Position numbers and translations under genes: made by a program. Positions 62,846-64,000 of a stretch of 64,000 nucleotides of DNA are shown here, piece after piece (within the stretch, counting starts at the first letter, position 1; each line of letters starts with the position of its first letter). The notes beneath the pieces were generated by a model, which saw nothing but the letters and a program-made list of their open reading frames with translations, was not told the DNA's origin and ran no database searches. Source of the DNA: Massilia aurea (lineage in GTDB: Bacteria; Pseudomonadota; Gammaproteobacteria; Burkholderiales; Burkholderiaceae_D); assembly GCF_024753205.1 (NCBI RefSeq), contig NZ_JANUGZ010000001.1, positions 682,001-746,000 on the forward strand, written 5' to 3'.

Positions 62846-64000
62846 ATGTCCAATACCTCGGCAAACGCCCCCGTCATCACCAGCCTGCGCGTCGTCCCCG
62901 TCGCGGGCCAGGACAGCATGCTCCTGAACCTGAGCGGCGCGCACGGCCCCTGGTTCACCCGCAATATCGTGATCCTGACCGACAGCGTCGGCAATACCGG
63001 CCTGGGCGAAGTGCCCGGCGGCGAAAAGATCCGCCAGACCATCGAGGATGCCGGCCCATTCGTCATCGGCGCCACGCTGGGCGACTACAACAAGGTGCTG
63101 AACGCGATGCGCAGCGCGTTCGCCGACCGCGACCTGGGTGGCCGCGGCCTGCAGACGTTCGACCTGCGCACGACCATTCACGCCGTCACGGCCGTCGAAT
63201 CGGCGATGCTCGACCTGCTCGGCCAGTTCATGGGTGTGCCGGTCGCGGCGCTATTGGGCGAAGGCCAGCAGCGCACGGCGGTCGAGATGCTGGGCTACCT
63301 GTTCTATGTCGGCGACAGCGGCAAGACGCCGCTGGGCTACCGCAGCGAAGCCGACGCAGTCGATCCCTGGCTGCGCCTGCGCAACGAGCAGGCGCTCACG
63401 CCGGAAGCCATCGTGCGTCTGGCCGAAGCGGCGCGCGCGCGCTACGGCTTCAATGACTTCAAGCTCAAGGGCGGCGTGCTGGGCGCCGATGAAGAAATGG
63501 AGGCGATCGTCGCACTGCACGAGCGCTTCCCGCAGGCGCGCGTGACGCTCGACCCGAATGGCGGCTGGCTGCTGGCCGACGCCATCCGCGTGTGCCGCGA
63601 CAAGCACGACATCCTGGCCTATGCCGAAGACCCGTGCGGCGCCGAAAACGGCTACTCGGGCCGCGAAGTGATGGCCGAGTTCCGCCGCGCCACGGGCCTG
63701 CGCACGGCCACCAACATGATCGCGACCGACTGGCGCCAGATGGCCCATGCGATCCAGCTGCAGTCAGTGGACATCCCGCTGGCCGACCCGCACTTCTGGA
63801 CCATGCAGGGCTCGGTGCGGGTGGCCCAGTTGTGCGAGATGTTCGGCCTGACCTGGGGCTCGCACTCGAACAACCACTTCGACATCTCGCTGGCGATGTT
63901 CACGCACGTGGGCGCCGCCGCGCCGGGGCGCGTCACGGCCATCGACACCCACTGGATCTGGCAGGATGGCCAGCACCTGACCAGGGAGCCGCTGCGCATC
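62846..64000 (+). CDS. gudD: Glucarate dehydratase (3' end outside window)
   Basis: 385 codons are present of an expected 440 or so; the C-terminus is cut by the window edge. It is an enolase-superfamily enzyme dehydrating D-glucarate or L-idarate to 5-keto-4-deoxyglucarate. Motifs are KLKGG (the K-x-K base pair), DPNGGW and EDPCGAENG (metal-binding Asp and Glu), ATNMIATDW, and the catalytic His in [15 protein letters not shown]. The ribosome site is weak before ATG 62846. It is the enzyme that defines the upstream locus as glucarate utilisation. Confidence 0.92.
   Translation, partial: MSNTSANAPVITSLRVVPVAGQDSMLLNLSGAHGPWFTRNIVILTDSVGNTGLGEVPGGEKIRQTIEDAGPFVIGATLGDYNKVLNAMRSAFADRDLGGRGLQTFDLRTTIHAVTAVESAMLDLLGQFMGVPVAALLGEGQQRTAVEMLGYLFYVGDSGKTPLGYRSEADAVDPWLRLRNEQALTPEAIVRLAEAARARYGFNDFKLKGGVLGADEEMEAIVALHERFPQARVTLDPNGGWLLADAIRVCRDKHDILAYAEDPCGAENGYSGREVMAEFRRATGLRTATNMIATDWRQMAHAIQLQSVDIPLADPHFWTMQGSVRVAQLCEMFGLTWGSHSNNHFDISLAMFTHVGAAAPGRVTAIDTHWIWQDGQHLTREPLRI

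Overview
The window is high-GC DNA with dense, ordinary bacterial gene packing. Its gene families point to a betaproteobacterium of the Burkholderiales, most likely an Oxalobacteraceae/Massilia-type organism: DUF3305/DUF3306 formate dehydrogenase loci, Bug/TctC binding proteins, Burkholderiales-type porins, and a monooxygenase/old-yellow-enzyme fusion. The genus is inferred from gene content only. No rRNA, tRNA, CRISPR array, insertion sequence or prophage was seen.

Layout. 1-3054: the tail of S-formylglutathione hydrolase with a strong terminator, a Cache-type chemoreceptor, and a secreted metallo-beta-lactamase-fold protein. 3088-12652 (minus): a long formate dehydrogenase operon. In transcription order it holds a TorD-like chaperone, a small TAT-signal protein, the catalytic subunit fdhA, the iron-sulfur subunit, a 75-aa lipoprotein, the cytochrome b subunit, a Gly/Ser-rich lipoprotein, an Ala/Pro-rich exported protein, DUF3305, DUF3306 and a multi-ferredoxin. 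Divergent from it (12887-15970) are fdhD and a tungstate-type ABC transporter (tupBCA). The two halves together supply enzyme, sulfuration factor and metal. 16037-18332 is a stress patch: a small stress-like protein, a probable Hsp20 remnant, and a protein joining LEA-like 11-residue repeats to an SRPBCC domain.

18428-23217 (minus): a catabolic operon with a flavin monooxygenase/old yellow enzyme fusion of the 2-aminobenzoyl-CoA (or salicylyl-CoA) type, an enoyl-CoA hydratase, an acyl-CoA dehydrogenase and a RidA deaminase. 23467-28180: a hybrid histidine kinase and a PAS-GGDEF-EAL protein. 28244-34759: a Na+/H+ antiporter, a topoisomerase IB, nicotinate phosphoribosyltransferase, a SET-domain methyltransferase and an acyl-CoA synthetase. 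34917-36391: a stomatin/SPFH membrane protein bracketed by two small, mutually similar ribbon-helix-helix-like proteins, with a perfect 16-bp palindrome over the SPFH promoter. 36435-39629: an FNR regulator and a class A penicillin-binding protein.

39630-46346: a phosphoesterase, a Fur-boxed TonB receptor, a frameshifted LysR gene, a cupin and a DUF885 metallopeptidase-like protein. 46486-54870: membrane proteins, hemN, an Aer-like PAS chemoreceptor, a YdjM-like hydrolase, MAPEG and tandem universal stress proteins, and a hemerythrin-like ORF lacking a proper stop. 54926-59600: flavin reductase, nitronate monooxygenase, and a D-alanine module (Lrp regulator divergent from dadA-alr). 59693-64000: a glucarate locus (LysR, porin, TctC-type binding protein, glucarate dehydratase) that runs off the window.

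A theme of respiration under changing oxygen runs through the window (FNR, hemN, formate dehydrogenase, Aer-like receptor, hemerythrin-like ORF), but these genes are not one operon.
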